A stretch of DNA of 64,000 nucleotides from Vibrio sp. S17_S38 (GCF_014694375.1 NZ_JAAUWW010000008.1:1-64000), one strand, 5' to 3'. Counted from the stretch's first letter, positions 28,165 through 39,759 are shown. Notes: generated by a model not told the origin, from the sequence alone. Made by a program: numbers and translations.

Positions 28165-28484
28165 TTAGTTTGCCTCTGCAATTCTTCGATCTTTTGGGTA
28201 TTTACACCATTCAAGCATTAAGAAAAGATGGATTAGGTAATAATAAAACTCAGGCCACCTTCACGTGGTTTGAGAGCACTATCCATGCAAGAGATATTGA
28301 TGACAACTATATTTATATAATATTACATCATTTACATGAACACCTTTAAATATCCATTAAAAACAATAAATTAAACAAAAAAATAAAACATATAAATATT
28401 TCTAAAAGTAAAATCATTGGCTCAATCTATGGTTTTATCCTTCTGCTTATTTATTGAACTTCAATTCATTCATTGTTCTGAGGT
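28165..28484. other. AT-rich upstream region of leuO
   Basis: These 320 bp hold no convincing gene. The sequence is very AT-rich, particularly 28310-28420, as expected for an H-NS-bound leuO promoter region. No clear operator palindrome was found. Confidence 0.5.
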
Positions 28485-29540
28485 TTATTCATTGATCAAA
28501 GCGTAATGAGGAAAATCTACTTGTTCCCATAAATGAGACCAGAGAGGCTCAATATGTTGCCATTCACCATTTACCACCCATTCAGCAATAGCATGGGCTA
28601 CATCAGGGTAAATCACTTTTTCTGCTGGTTGATCTTCTAACCAAGAGCGAACACTACTTGGGTCTAGCCAGTTCATGGACTGAGCCAAGCCTAAAGATTC
28701 CAATGTTGCAACATTACTTAATTGCTCAAATTGCCCCTCTAATGGTTTAAGTAAGAGTTTTTTTCCTAACGAAAGTGCCTCTGAAGGTAACTCAAATCCA
28801 CCATTCGCAATAACACCCTGACAGGCTTGTAAATCATGTTGAAAAGATTGAAACGAAAGTGGTTGAAAACTAACATTCTCTTGCTGGTAAGCATGTTTAA
28901 TTGCAGGGTGATAACAGATAAATTGATAAGTAGAAAAGCGCATTAATAATTGCGTTACTTCTTTCAAATCTTCAAATGGTAAATAAACTAAAAGAGCATC
29001 ATGGCTACTATAAATAGAGACTATCGGTGTATGGACAATCGGCGGCAAAATAGGTTGCTGAAAGTGATACCAATGTAATCCTAAGTGAAACTGAGTCGGT
29101 GCAAAATGTTGCAAAACAGTATGATCTATCCAACCGGCTCCTTTTTTAGGCACAGGATATCGAAATGCATTCTGATGGCTAATTCCAATTGTTGGTATAC
29201 TTTGCTTTTTAGCTGCCCATGCCGTAATAGGTTCAAAATCATTAAGCACAACGTCATAACCTGATAAGTCCAATTGCGATACTTCTCTCATCAAACTGGC
29301 AATATTGGTATTCATCGCAGTTTTTAAATGACTAACTTTCCCTTTTTCAGTCTGAAACGTTAACCCTCTTCGAGTTTGATAAGAACCAAAATCTTCCATT
29401 GAGAAATAATCTTTTGCTTTTCTACCTGAGAATAAAAAATCAACTTCAACATCTTGCTTCTGAAATGCATTTGCCATCGCTCGGGCCCTTGCAATATGCC
29501 CATTTCCAGTCCCTTGAACACCATAAAGAATTTTCATCAT
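28485..29540 (-). CDS. MJ1255/VC2487-family glycosyltransferase
   Basis: The protein has 351 residues from ATG 29540 (MMKILYGVQGTGNGHIARA). The N-terminal glycine-rich GTGNGHIARARA and the C-terminal nucleotide-sugar-binding part (GVIANGGFELPSEALSLGKKLLLKPL...FEQLSNVATLESLG) are those of the GT-B, MurG-like family known as MJ1255/VC2487. The acceptor is unknown. An in-frame upstream start at 29576 is less likely because it lies inside the PAP2 gene. The start overlaps the stop of the upstream PAP2-phosphatase gene (ATGA), so both are coupled; together they may modify a lipid-linked glycan or a glycolipid. Confidence 0.8.
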   Translation of the reverse strand: MMKILYGVQGTGNGHIARARAMANAFQKQDVEVDFLFSGRKAKDYFSMEDFGSYQTRRGLTFQTEKGKVSHLKTAMNTNIASLMREVSQLDLSGYDVVLNDFEPITAWAAKKQSIPTIGISHQNAFRYPVPKKGAGWIDHTVLQHFAPTQFHLGLHWYHFQQPILPPIVHTPIVSIYSSHDALLVYLPFEDLKEVTQLLMRFSTYQFICYHPAIKHAYQQENVSFQPLSFQSFQHDLQACQGVIANGGFELPSEALSLGKKLLLKPLEGQFEQLSNVATLESLGLAQSMNWLDPSSVRSWLEDQPAEKVIYPDVAHAIAEWVVNGEWQHIEPLWSHLWEQVDFPHYALINE

Positions 29541-30073
29541 ATGTTCATCCCTATTGAAATCTGTAAAGCCAACCACGCTGCACTCGCCCCTAATATCGCA
29601 CCTAACACAATATCAGTCAGAAAATGCACACCAAGTAGAATACGAGAAAAGCCAATCAACCCGGCCCAAAAGTAAGCGGCGACCGTAAGATCTGGATAGA
29701 AATGTTGCATCAAAGTCGCAATGACAAAACCTGCGGCAGTGTGCCCAGATGGCAAGCTGTATTTATCCGATGGTGTAATAAATGAAATAAGGTTCTGAGA
29801 GAGTTGAGCGGGACGACGGCGTTTAAAGCTATTTTTTAATACCCAATAAATAGGTAATTCAATCAAGAAAGCAATAAGTCCTACCATAAAAAACAAGCGA
29901 CCAATTTGTGCATCACCCCACCAAGCAAGTACCCCAATCAGAAGATACAAGTGTCCATCTCCTGTATGAGAGATAGCTTTACTCATCTGAGCAACGGGTT
30001 GATTAAAACGATGCTGTAAACAAAACAAAGAAAAGGCCAAATCAAATCTGGCTATTGGTTGTATTAGACTCAT
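29537..30073 (-). CDS. PAP2-superfamily membrane phosphatase
   Basis: The 178-residue inner-membrane protein has the three acid-phosphatase motifs: K-x6-RP (KNSFKRRRP), PSGH (LPSGHTAAG) and SR-x5-H-x3-D (SRILLGVHFLTD). Four or five hydrophobic helices are visible. Substrates in this family are lipid phosphates such as undecaprenyl pyrophosphate or phosphatidate. It is the first gene of a two-gene operon with the glycosyltransferase, overlapping its start by 4 bp, and lies divergent from leuL. Confidence 0.85.
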   Translation of the reverse strand: MSLIQPIARFDLAFSLFCLQHRFNQPVAQMSKAISHTGDGHLYLLIGVLAWWGDAQIGRLFFMVGLIAFLIELPIYWVLKNSFKRRRPAQLSQNLISFITPSDKYSLPSGHTAAGFVIATLMQHFYPDLTVAAYFWAGLIGFSRILLGVHFLTDIVLGAILGASAAWLALQISIGMNI

Positions 30074-30231
30074 TTTGTTTCCCCTTATACCTTTGCACTA
30101 ATGTATTAGCTCTAAAGTAAAAGTATCCGATGACAAATAAGTGACATTAATTTGTCGGTATGATGAAGCGAATAAACTTATGATTAAGTGGCCAAGCTAG
30201 AAATTAATGAATGTTTTTTCATCAAAAAACC

Positions 30232-30261
30232 TTGACGTCACCAAGGTAAATGCGGTACTAA
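30232..30261 (+). promoter_or_regulatory. Candidate promoter of leuLABCD
   Basis: TTGACG (30232-30237) and TACTAA (30256-30261) are 18 bp apart. Transcription would start near 30268, about 24 bp before the leader peptide start. Confidence 0.5.
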
Positions 30262-30291
30262 TTTAGACACTAACTATGTGGAAGAAAATAA

Positions 30292-30354
30292 ATGACTAAG
30301 AATGTTTCAACTCTACTCAACCTCCTCCTTATCGTGAACAAATCGCGCGGGTAG
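30292..30354 (+). CDS. leuL: leu operon leader peptide
   Basis: The 20-residue ORF reads MTKNVSTLLNLLLIVNKSRG. Five leucine codons, four of them clustered (CTA CTC AAC CTC CTC CTT), sit in the middle. A ribosome stalled there for lack of leucyl-tRNA would prevent formation of the terminator at 30387-30419 and allow leuABCD transcription. GGAAGAAAATAA lies upstream as ribosome binding region. It is too short for standard gene callers. Confidence 0.9.
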   Translation: MTKNVSTLLNLLLIVNKSRG

Positions 30355-30386
30355 GCAGTGGACGAAACATACCACATAAGAATTCC

Positions 30387-30419
30387 AAAAAAGCCCGCAT
30401 TATCATGCGGGCTTTTTTA
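30387..30419 (+). terminator. Attenuator terminator of the leu operon
   Basis: AAAAAAGCCCGCAT, loop TATC, ATGCGGGCTTTTTTAT form a strong G+C stem with a T run, 33 bp after the leader peptide stop and 74 bp before leuA. The CGCGCGGGTAGGC stretch overlapping the leader's end could pair with CCCGC as antiterminator. Confidence 0.9.
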
Positions 30420-30492
30420 TTGCATTTAGCCCACCAAAGCTAAATATTTAAATCGCGTTGGATCGCGTACTTAACATCAAAAGGAAGCCACC

Positions 30493-32043
30493 ATGAATGA
30501 TCAAGTAATTATATTCGACACCACGCTACGTGACGGTGAACAAGCACTTTCAGCCAGCCTAACGGTGAAGGAAAAACTGCAAATTGCTTATGCACTGGAA
30601 CGTTTAGGTGTTGATGTAATTGAAGCTGGCTTCCCTATTTCTTCTCCTGGTGATTTTGAATCTGTTCAAACGATCGCTAAAAATATCAAAAACAGTCGTA
30701 TTTGTGCCTTATCTCGCGCCGTAGAAAAAGATATCGATGTCGCAGCAGAAGCTCTAAAAGTCGCCGAAGCATTCCGAATTCATACCTTTATTTCAACCTC
30801 GACCATTCACGTCCAAGACAAACTTCGCCGTAGTTATGATGATGTAGTCGAGATGGCAGTTCGCTCTGTTACTCGAGCTCGTAAATATACCGATGATGTC
30901 GAATTCTCTTGTGAAGATGCTGGCCGTACACCAATCGACAACCTATGTCGCATTGTTGAAGCTGCAATTAATGCAGGCGCAACCACAGTCAATATTCCAG
31001 ATACAGTCGGCTACACTCTAGCCAACGAATTCGGCGGCATTATCGCCACTTTATTTAACCGTGTTCCAAACATCGATAAAGCTGTGATTTCAGTCCATTG
31101 CCATGATGACTTAGGTATGTCAGTGGCAAACTCAATGGCCGCGGTTCAAGCAGGTGCGCGACAAGTTGAAGGAACGATTAACGGAATTGGTGAGCGTGCC
31201 GGTAACTGTGCACTTGAAGAGATTGCCATGGTCATTAAAACTCGTGGTGACTTCTTAGGTGTCAATACAGGGCTTAAATACGATGAAATTCACCGTACTA
31301 GCAAGCTTGTTAGTCAGCTTTGTAATATGCCGATTCAAAGTAACAAAGCGATTGTGGGCGCCAATGCCTTTAGCCACTCCTCTGGTATTCACCAAGATGG
31401 CATGTTAAAAAATAAAAATACCTATGAGATCATGACACCTGAATCAATTGGCCTTAAAAACCAAGCCTTGAATCTAACCAGTCGTTCGGGTCGCGCGGCA
31501 GTTAAAAGCCACATGGATACCATGGGTTACAAGGATTCAGATTACAATCTAAATACTTTGTATGAAGACTTTTTGAAACTTGCGGATCGCAAAGGACAAG
31601 TATTTGATTACGACTTGGAATCTCTAATGCACTTTGCCAATTTGCGTGATGAAGACGACTACTTTAAGTTGAACTACTTAAGCGTTCAATCTGGCAGCGT
31701 GATGGCGACCACCAGCATTAAATTATTGTGTGGTGATGAAGAAAAATGCGAAGCGGCTGTCGGTAATGGTCCAGTCGATGCTCTATACCAGTGCATATAT
31801 AAGTTAACAGGTTATGACATCGTGCTAGATAAATTCGACCTAACGGCTAAAGGTGAAGGGGAAGATGGTTTAGGCCAAGCCGATATTATTGCCAATTACA
31901 AAGGTCGCAAATATCATGGTACTGGTTTAGCGACCGATATCGTTGAAGCTTCAGGTCAAGCACTGCTTCATGTTATTAATAGCATTCATCGCGCCGATCA
32001 AATCGCAGAAATCAAACAATCAAAAAGAATGGAAACCGTATAA
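30493..32043 (+). CDS. leuA: 2-isopropylmalate synthase
   Basis: LeuA condenses acetyl-CoA with 2-ketoisovalerate, the committed step of leucine synthesis. The 516 residues comprise an N-terminal TIM barrel with [12 protein letters not shown], metal-binding [13 protein letters not shown] and [14 protein letters not shown], and a C-terminal leucine-feedback domain (about 390-516). AAGGAAG precedes the ATG. First structural gene of leuABCD. Confidence 0.98.
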   Translation: MNDQVIIFDTTLRDGEQALSASLTVKEKLQIAYALERLGVDVIEAGFPISSPGDFESVQTIAKNIKNSRICALSRAVEKDIDVAAEALKVAEAFRIHTFISTSTIHVQDKLRRSYDDVVEMAVRSVTRARKYTDDVEFSCEDAGRTPIDNLCRIVEAAINAGATTVNIPDTVGYTLANEFGGIIATLFNRVPNIDKAVISVHCHDDLGMSVANSMAAVQAGARQVEGTINGIGERAGNCALEEIAMVIKTRGDFLGVNTGLKYDEIHRTSKLVSQLCNMPIQSNKAIVGANAFSHSSGIHQDGMLKNKNTYEIMTPESIGLKNQALNLTSRSGRAAVKSHMDTMGYKDSDYNLNTLYEDFLKLADRKGQVFDYDLESLMHFANLRDEDDYFKLNYLSVQSGSVMATTSIKLLCGDEEKCEAAVGNGPVDALYQCIYKLTGYDIVLDKFDLTAKGEGEDGLGQADIIANYKGRKYHGTGLATDIVEASGQALLHVINSIHRADQIAEIKQSKRMETV

Positions 32044-32105
32044 CCCAACTTTCAGAGCAAGTGATATAACCATCACTTGCTCTAGTTTACAGGTTTAATT
32101 TTTAA

Positions 32106-33215
<1,110 letters not shown>

Positions 33216-33234
33216 GCACGAGCAGGTAGAAGCA

Positions 33235-34689
33235 ATGTCAAAATCTACGTCTTTATCAAAAACACTATACGAAAAAGTCTACGATGCTCATGTGGCCGTA
33301 GCTGCGGAAGGTGAAACGCCTATTCTGTATATTGATCGCCATTTAGTACATGAAGTCACTTCACCGCAAGCTTTTGATGGTTTGCGTGAGAAAGGCCGCC
33401 CAGTGCGCCAAGTAAGCAAAACTTTTGCCACGATGGATCACAACGTGTCCACCACCACCAAAGACATTAATGCATCAGGTGACATGGCAAGAATTCAAAT
33501 GCAAACCCTAATGCAGAACTGCCTAGAATTTGGCGTTACCCTTTATGATTTAAACCATAAGTACCAAGGTATCGTGCATGTTATGGGACCGGAGCTTGGG
33601 ATCACCCTACCGGGTATGACAATTGTTTGTGGTGACTCTCACACCGCCACCCACGGCGCATTTGGATCGCTTGCTTTTGGTATTGGAACGTCTGAAGTTG
33701 AGCATGTTTTGGCGACTCAAACGCTAAAACAAGCGAAAGCCAAAACCATGAAGATCGAAGTTAAAGGCAAAGTCGCCGACGGCATTACCGCGAAAGATAT
33801 TGTACTCGCGATCATTGGAAAAACCACAGCTGCTGGCGGTACTGGTTATGTGGTTGAATTCTGCGGTGAAGCCATTACCGACCTTTCGATGGAAGGCCGC
33901 ATGACAGTTTGTAACATGGCGATCGAGCTTGGTGCAAAGGCAGGTCTTATCGCACCAGATCAAACTACATTTGACTATGTTCAAGGTAAAAAATTCTCAC
34001 CAAAAGGCGCAGAATTTGATGCTGCTGTTGAATATTGGAAAACACTTCCATCCGATGCCGATGCCAAATTTGATGCAGTTGTCACATTAGACGCATCCGA
34101 AATCACTCCACAAGTAACTTGGGGTACTAACCCCGGTCAAGTAATGTCGGTCGATGGCATTATTCCTGCTCCAGAGAGTTTCTCAGATCCAGTAGAACAG
34201 AGCTCGGCTAAAAAAGCACTGGCTTACATGGGATTAGAAGCCGGTAAGAAATTATCTGATTACAGTGTCGATAAAGTCTTTGTCGGCTCTTGTACTAATT
34301 CTCGCATTGAAGATATGCGCGCTGCCGCCGCAGTAGTAACTGCCGCCAATGGCAAAAAAGTAGCCGCTAATGTACAAGCTTTGATCGTTCCAGGTTCTGA
34401 ACAAGTAAAAGCTCAAGCTGAAGCTGAAGGTTTGGATAAAATTTTCATTGATGCTGGCTTTGAATGGCGTTTGCCGGGTTGCTCTATGTGCCTTGCGATG
34501 AACAATGACCGTTTAGGACCTCAAGAGCGTTGTGCTTCCACCAGCAATCGTAACTTTGAAGGTCGCCAAGGTCGTGATGGCCGTACTCACTTAGTTAGCC
34601 CTGCCATGGCTGCTGCTGCCGCGATTGCTGGCCATTTTGTTGATATTCGCCAATTCAACTTACCATCACAAACAGAAAAAGCACAATAA
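33235..34689 (+). CDS. leuC: 3-isopropylmalate dehydratase large subunit
   Basis: LeuC with LeuD isomerises 2- to 3-isopropylmalate through a [4Fe-4S] cluster. The start at 33235 ([26 protein letters not shown] upstream) gives 484 residues, a little longer than the roughly 466 of E. coli; an earlier in-frame start overlapping leuB is spurious. Cluster ligands sit in [12 protein letters not shown] and [11 protein letters not shown], and [12 protein letters not shown] is present. The leuD start lies 10 bp beyond. Confidence 0.98.
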   Translation: MSKSTSLSKTLYEKVYDAHVAVAAEGETPILYIDRHLVHEVTSPQAFDGLREKGRPVRQVSKTFATMDHNVSTTTKDINASGDMARIQMQTLMQNCLEFGVTLYDLNHKYQGIVHVMGPELGITLPGMTIVCGDSHTATHGAFGSLAFGIGTSEVEHVLATQTLKQAKAKTMKIEVKGKVADGITAKDIVLAIIGKTTAAGGTGYVVEFCGEAITDLSMEGRMTVCNMAIELGAKAGLIAPDQTTFDYVQGKKFSPKGAEFDAAVEYWKTLPSDADAKFDAVVTLDASEITPQVTWGTNPGQVMSVDGIIPAPESFSDPVEQSSAKKALAYMGLEAGKKLSDYSVDKVFVGSCTNSRIEDMRAAAAVVTAANGKKVAANVQALIVPGSEQVKAQAEAEGLDKIFIDAGFEWRLPGCSMCLAMNNDRLGPQERCASTSNRNFEGRQGRDGRTHLVSPAMAAAAAIAGHFVDIRQFNLPSQTEKAQ

Positions 34690-34699
34690 GGAGCACACT

Positions 34700-35305
34700 A
34701 TGTCACAAGGATTTCAAAAACATACCGGCCTAGTGGTTCCATTGGATATTGCTAATATTGATACCGATGCGATCATTCCAAAACAGTTTCTACAAAAAGT
34801 GACTCGTACTGGATTTGGTCAACACCTATTCAATGATTGGCGTTTCTTAGATGATGCTGGGCAACAACCAAACCCTGAATTCATTATGAACAAATCTCGC
34901 TATCAAGGCGCGAGTATTCTGCTATCACGTGAAAACTTTGGTTGTGGTTCATCACGTGAGCATGCTCCTTGGGCGCTGGCGGATTATGGTATTCAAGTAA
35001 TGATCGCACCGAGTTTTGCTGATATTTTTTATGGTAACTCGATCAATAATCAGCTTGTGCCAGTAAGATTAAGCGAAAGCGAAGTTGATGAACTATTTCA
35101 ATTTGTTGAAGCCAATGAAGGTGCACAAATCACCGTTGATTTAGAAGCTATGAGCGTATCAGCTAACGGAAAAACCTACTCGTTTGAAATTGACGAATTC
35201 CGTCGCCATTGTTTATTAAATGGTTTGGATAATATCGGCTTAACTTTGCAACACGCCGATAAAATCACGGAATTTGAAAATAACATTCCCAGCTTTTTGA
35301 GATAA
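34700..35305 (+). CDS. leuD: 3-isopropylmalate dehydratase small subunit
   Basis: LeuD forms the swivelling small domain of isopropylmalate isomerase. It has 201 residues from the ATG at 34700, preceded by AAGGAG. The conserved stretches [14 protein letters not shown] and [18 protein letters not shown] are intact. Last gene of leuABCD. Confidence 0.98.
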   Translation: MSQGFQKHTGLVVPLDIANIDTDAIIPKQFLQKVTRTGFGQHLFNDWRFLDDAGQQPNPEFIMNKSRYQGASILLSRENFGCGSSREHAPWALADYGIQVMIAPSFADIFYGNSINNQLVPVRLSESEVDELFQFVEANEGAQITVDLEAMSVSANGKTYSFEIDEFRRHCLLNGLDNIGLTLQHADKITEFENNIPSFLR

Positions 35306-35324
35306 TAGAAGTCGTACTCATTAT

Positions 35325-35380
35325 AAAATCCTAGTATTTAAATCAGCATTAACTGACTAATTAAATATTAGGATTTTTTA
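35325..35380 (+). terminator. Probable terminator of leuABCD
   Basis: AAATCCTA-TATTTAA and TTAAATA-TAGGATTT can pair with one mismatch around a loop of about 22 bases, followed by a T run, 20 bp after leuD. Confidence 0.7.
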
Positions 35381-35551
35381 TGAAAGATCCATTGCGCTTT
35401 ATTGGTCTATCTTTACAGTAATCATCAATGAAGACTTACCATGTACTGACTCACGCTTTTACTACTTTCTCTTTTTTCTTTTAGCTCTTTTTCGGCGCCA
35501 AAATCCGAACTTTGGCCTTATTGGAATGCGATCAACGAAAACAGCACTCAA

Positions 35552-36226
35552 GTGATCGATCATTCCTCATGGCAAAATATTCTCGATCATAACCTCGTGA
35601 TCAAGGGGGAAAACCACTTATTTCGTTATGCCACCATTAGTGATGAAGACAAGCAAACACTTAATCAATACCTGCAATATTTGGCCAAGTTAGATCCACG
35701 CCAACTGAACAGGCAAGAACAATTTGCCTATTGGGTCAATCTATACAATGCGTTAACTGTAAAACTTATTATTGATAATTATCCAATAGAATCGATCACT
35801 AAGCTGGGTGGCTTATTTTCATTTGGTCCTTGGAATGAAAAGATCATATCAATCAATACTGTTCCTTTAACACTCAATGATATTGAACACCGAATCTTAC
35901 GCCCTATCTGGAAAGATCGACGCATTCATTATGCGGTGAACTGTGCCAGCTTAGGTTGCCCGAACTTATCCAGTCAGGCTTTTACTGCAAAAAATACCGA
36001 GACCTTGTTAGCTCAGTCAGAACATGAGTTCATCAATAGTAAAAAAGGTGTCGTTATTTCCAATAATGGCCGGTTAACCCTATCTTCAATTTATGATTGG
36101 TATGCGGCTGACTTTGGAGGAGAAAAAGGAGTCTTGAACTATTTATCTCACTTTAAACCCGAAATAAAGCAGATAAACAAAAAGCCCAGCTACTATTATA
36201 ACTGGGCTTTAAACGAGAATAGATAG
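35552..36226 (+). CDS. DUF547-family protein with broken 5' end
   Basis: The open frame from GTG 35552 gives 224 residues of a DUF547 domain (FAYWVNLYNALTVKLIIDNY, HYAVNCASLGCPNLSSQAF), whose function is unknown. The reading frame continues upstream without a start codon as LTLLLLSLFSFSSFSA then PKSELWPYW, a clear signal peptide and mature N-terminus, but meets TGA at 35447-35449. Just before it ATG-TAC (35441) stands in frame, and an ATG at 35428 lies in another frame (MKTYHVLT). So either a nonsense mutation at codon 3 or a frameshift has cut off export. It may be a pseudogene, or a sequencing error. Confidence 0.7.
   Translation: MIDHSSWQNILDHNLVIKGENHLFRYATISDEDKQTLNQYLQYLAKLDPRQLNRQEQFAYWVNLYNALTVKLIIDNYPIESITKLGGLFSFGPWNEKIISINTVPLTLNDIEHRILRPIWKDRRIHYAVNCASLGCPNLSSQAFTAKNTETLLAQSEHEFINSKKGVVISNNGRLTLSSIYDWYAADFGGEKGVLNYLSHFKPEIKQINKKPSYYYNWALNENR
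36179..36212. terminator. Terminator-like hairpin inside the DUF547 3' end
   Basis: AAAGCCCAG (36181-36189) and CTGGGCTTT (36202-36210) pair across 12 bases within the last codons of the DUF547 gene. A and T runs suit termination both ways, which would also serve djlA on the minus strand. Confidence 0.65.
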
Positions 36227-36246
36227 AACTACCAAGTGCTATTTCT

Positions 36247-37092
36247 TTACTTAAATCCTTTCTCTTTTTTGATAAGGTCATAAGCACTTTGAATTTCTTG
36301 TGCTTTTTGTTTAGCGACTTCCATCATTTCCGTAGGCAAACCTTTGGCTACCAATTTATCAGGGTGATGTTCATTCATTAATTTGCGGTGTGCACGCTTA
36401 ATGGTTTTTGCATCTGCATCTTTATCAACGCCTAATAGGTCATAAGCATCATTAAGTTGTGATGCTGACGTTTGTTGTTGCCACTGCCCACCAGATTGCT
36501 GATCTTGCTGCTGATATCCACCAAAACCACCACCTTGCTGAAAACGAAATGCAGCTTCTTGCATGCGCAAACGCTGTTGTAAATATTGAGCCGTAAATCC
36601 TAATTCTTGCGCTACCGTTTGCAGGACTTGTATTTCACTAGGGTGTAATTCACCATCGGCAAAAGCCGCTGAAATTTGTAATTCAAGGAAAAACTGCAAC
36701 AAATCACGTCGACGACCCGCTGAAAAACGCACTTTACGTAACGTATCATGCAAAGGAAATCCGGACTCTTTGCCTTGACGAAAAGCTTCTTGAGCGATCT
36801 TTTTTTGTTCCGGAGACAGATTCATTCGATCCATCATCACCGTCGCAAGTTGGATTTCTTGCTGCGTCACCTGCCCTTTAGCTTTAGCAACATGTCCCAT
36901 TACCGCATAAGCGGCCTGGAAAAATTCCGTTTGCCTTTCCGCTTGTGATGCCCCAGAGCCAAATGCAGATTGGAACCCGCGCTGATTTTTTCGTGCTTTA
37001 TCAAATTGATGCCCAATAAAACAACCAATAATGGCACCGGGAATAGCACCAATCATTGAACCAAACAAAATACCCAGTAATTTACCTATCAT
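36247..37092 (-). CDS. djlA: DnaJ-like membrane co-chaperone DjlA
   Basis: DjlA is a type III J-domain protein anchored in the inner membrane that stimulates DnaK. The 281 residues show one N-terminal transmembrane segment with Gly/Ile pattern (LLGILFGSMIGAIPGAIIG), a TerB-like middle domain (about 50-180), a Gln/Gly-rich linker (GGGFGGYQQQDQQSGGQWQQ) and a C-terminal J domain with the HPD motif (NEHHPDKLV). It is next to lptD but on the other strand, as in many gammaproteobacteria. Confidence 0.95.
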   Translation of the reverse strand: MIGKLLGILFGSMIGAIPGAIIGCFIGHQFDKARKNQRGFQSAFGSGASQAERQTEFFQAAYAVMGHVAKAKGQVTQQEIQLATVMMDRMNLSPEQKKIAQEAFRQGKESGFPLHDTLRKVRFSAGRRRDLLQFFLELQISAAFADGELHPSEIQVLQTVAQELGFTAQYLQQRLRMQEAAFRFQQGGGFGGYQQQDQQSGGQWQQQTSASQLNDAYDLLGVDKDADAKTIKRAHRKLMNEHHPDKLVAKGLPTEMMEVAKQKAQEIQSAYDLIKKEKGFK

Positions 37093-37361
37093 CTAGTTAC
37101 CTAATTCTCCAAACTATGAATTTTTATTCTTAACTATTGTCTGTATAGTGTCGATGAGCTTTAAAGTCCCTTTTAGGGATAATCTTTTCTATACTCAACT
37201 TACAATCTTAATGTTATAAACGTGTCTTTTATCTAGTTGAACAATGTATCTTAAAGCCGTTTACATATATGATATAGAAATCTTTATAGAGTTCGTCTTA
37301 TTTCTGAAAATTTCTAAAAAAAAACAATATTAACTAAAGTTTCACAGGATTATTTTACTCA

Positions 37362-39680
37362 ATGTTTCGAATTTCTCGCACTTTTCTTGCCACTCTTATT
37401 AGTGCTGCCTTCTTACCTGCTGCTTTCGCTGACGATAGCAGCAGTGACAGTGTGCCTGAAGAAATCATCGCCCCTGGAGAGCAGTGCATCGCCCCCGATG
37501 CAAATAAAGAAGATCAATCTAATATTCCCGTTAATATCCAAGCAGATAATGTCACCACACAAGGACAAAGCCAAGCCACATATTCTGGTGATGTGGTTGT
37601 CACTCAAGGCCATAAAACCATAACAGCCGATAAAGTCACGATCAATCAAGCCAACAATACTGCTATCGCCGATGGCAATGTTAATACTAATGATGGTCAA
37701 ATAAAATCAACATCAAACAAAGTTAACTCCGATCTCACTGGCAATCGTATTGAGCTATACGACACTCAATTTAAATTATTGTGCCAAAGCGCTCGTGGTG
37801 ATGCAGCTTATATATTAAAAGACGGACAAGCCATTTACACAATGCAAGACGGCACCCTAACAACTTGTCCTGAAGATAACAAATCTTGGCGTGTAAAAGC
37901 GACCGATATTGATATTGATAACAATGAAGAAGAAGCGACATTTTATAATACTCGCTTTGAGATACTCGACGTTCCTGTATTTTACTGGCCCTATATTACA
38001 GTACCAATTGGTAAGAAACGTAAAACTGGTTTCCTTTATCCAAATGGAGCCTACGACACTAAAAATGGCTTGGAAATCAATATTCCAATCTATTTTAACC
38101 TTGCACCAAATTACGATCTCACCACCACCGTTAACTACATGCAAAAGCGTGGCACTCAATTAGATAATAATTTTCGTTATCTTACTGATGGTTTTGGATC
38201 CGGCTCAGTTGATTTCGAATACTTAAACCAAGATGACCTCTATTCAGATAAAGGGCACCGTTGGGGTCTTAACTGGCAGCATGATGGTATCTACGATCGT
38301 AATTGGAAATTTTCAGTTGATTACGCCAAAGTCAGCGACAAGACTTATCTTGATGATTTAGATTCAAATATTGGTGAACGTGAAGACGGCCAATTAAATC
38401 AAATGGGTGAGATAAGCTACCGTACTGATTATTCTGATACCACATTGAAAGTTCGTAACTTCCAAGTGCTTACAAGTGCGACACCTTACCGTTTAATGCC
38501 GCAACTTGGCTTTAAGTATTACCGCCCAAGTGTTCTACCTAATGTCGATTTTGAATGGGATAGCCATATCAGTAAGTTCGAGACCGATAATAGTGAATTA
38601 CCAGATGCAACACGTGTACACGTAGAACCAGGTGTCGTTCTTCCATTTTCCGCGCCTTGGGGGCAATTAACCTCTGAAGCTAAAGTCATGTACACCTATT
38701 ATGATCAAGATTTAAAAGATGGTGACGTTTCTAATTACAATTCAGATTTAAAAGAAAGTGCTCAACGAGTGGTGCCAGAATTCCGTATTAATGGCTCATT
38801 GTTCATGGACAGTAACGAGAAGTTTTTTGGTGATTATACCCAAACCATAGAGCCAAGATTACAGTACTTATACATCCCAAAAGTGAATCAAGATGATATT
38901 TATCACGGCTATGATACGACATTAATGCAGCAAGATTATTACGGCTTATTCCGTGATATGAAGTACAGCAGCGTCGATTATATCGCCTCATCAAATCAAG
39001 TAAGTTATGGTGCAACCTCTCGTTTTTACGATCAAGACTATAAAGAACGTTTTAATATTTCGGTTGGTCAGATTGTCTATTTAGATCCTAACGAAAATGA
39101 AGATTCAGACGACCATTTATCCGCTTGGGCGTTAGAAAATGAATGGAATATTAGTGATAAATGGCAATATAAAGGTGGTATTCAATACGACACTAACCTA
39201 TCTGACTTACAGCAAGCCAATAGCACTATTGAATATAAGATGCCAACGGGTTACACACAGCTAAATTACCGTTATACCTCAAAGGACTACATTCAAGATA
39301 ATGCTCCAAACATATCCGAATCTAGACTAGATACATACACACGTGATGGTATTTCTCAACTCGGTATGTTAACTCAATTTAAAATAGCGGATCGTTGGGA
39401 CTTCAATGCCAACTATTACCATGATTTAACTGAAAACCAAATGTTAGAAGGCTTAGTTGGCTTAACTTACAATGATGATTGCTGGTTCTTAGGCGTCACT
39501 TATTCTCGTCATATGATGTCTTCAAGCGATGTAACAAAAATTTACCCAGAGCCGGGGCCTGAATATGAAGGAAAGGTTAGCATAAACTTTGGTATTAAAG
39601 GTTTAGGTACTTCGACAGGATTAACCTATAGCGACGGTGGTAATGCATTGAGCTATGGCAGACCATTTAGCTTGAATTAA
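37362..39680 (+). CDS. lptD: LPS-assembly outer membrane protein LptD
   Basis: LptD with LptE inserts lipopolysaccharide into the outer leaflet. The 772 residues start with a signal peptide (cleavage after PAAFA), followed by an N-terminal LptA-like jellyroll (NIQADNVTTQGQSQATYSGD) and a large C-terminal beta-barrel ending in SYGRPFSLN. Cysteines near the N-terminus (GEQCIAP, LLCQSA, TTCPED) and in NDDCWFLG are candidates for the needed interdomain disulfides. Upstream of surA, its folding helper, as in the classical imp-surA order. Confidence 0.97.
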   Translation: MFRISRTFLATLISAAFLPAAFADDSSSDSVPEEIIAPGEQCIAPDANKEDQSNIPVNIQADNVTTQGQSQATYSGDVVVTQGHKTITADKVTINQANNTAIADGNVNTNDGQIKSTSNKVNSDLTGNRIELYDTQFKLLCQSARGDAAYILKDGQAIYTMQDGTLTTCPEDNKSWRVKATDIDIDNNEEEATFYNTRFEILDVPVFYWPYITVPIGKKRKTGFLYPNGAYDTKNGLEINIPIYFNLAPNYDLTTTVNYMQKRGTQLDNNFRYLTDGFGSGSVDFEYLNQDDLYSDKGHRWGLNWQHDGIYDRNWKFSVDYAKVSDKTYLDDLDSNIGEREDGQLNQMGEISYRTDYSDTTLKVRNFQVLTSATPYRLMPQLGFKYYRPSVLPNVDFEWDSHISKFETDNSELPDATRVHVEPGVVLPFSAPWGQLTSEAKVMYTYYDQDLKDGDVSNYNSDLKESAQRVVPEFRINGSLFMDSNEKFFGDYTQTIEPRLQYLYIPKVNQDDIYHGYDTTLMQQDYYGLFRDMKYSSVDYIASSNQVSYGATSRFYDQDYKERFNISVGQIVYLDPNENEDSDDHLSAWALENEWNISDKWQYKGGIQYDTNLSDLQQANSTIEYKMPTGYTQLNYRYTSKDYIQDNAPNISESRLDTYTRDGISQLGMLTQFKIADRWDFNANYYHDLTENQMLEGLVGLTYNDDCWFLGVTYSRHMMSSSDVTKIYPEPGPEYEGKVSINFGIKGLGTSTGLTYSDGGNALSYGRPFSLN

Positions 39681-39759
39681 AAATCAATCGAACGCATAAA
39701 ACGAACAAGCCAGCATCTCAATTTCTGGCTTCTCCTTAAGTACTATTTTGGACGCAATA

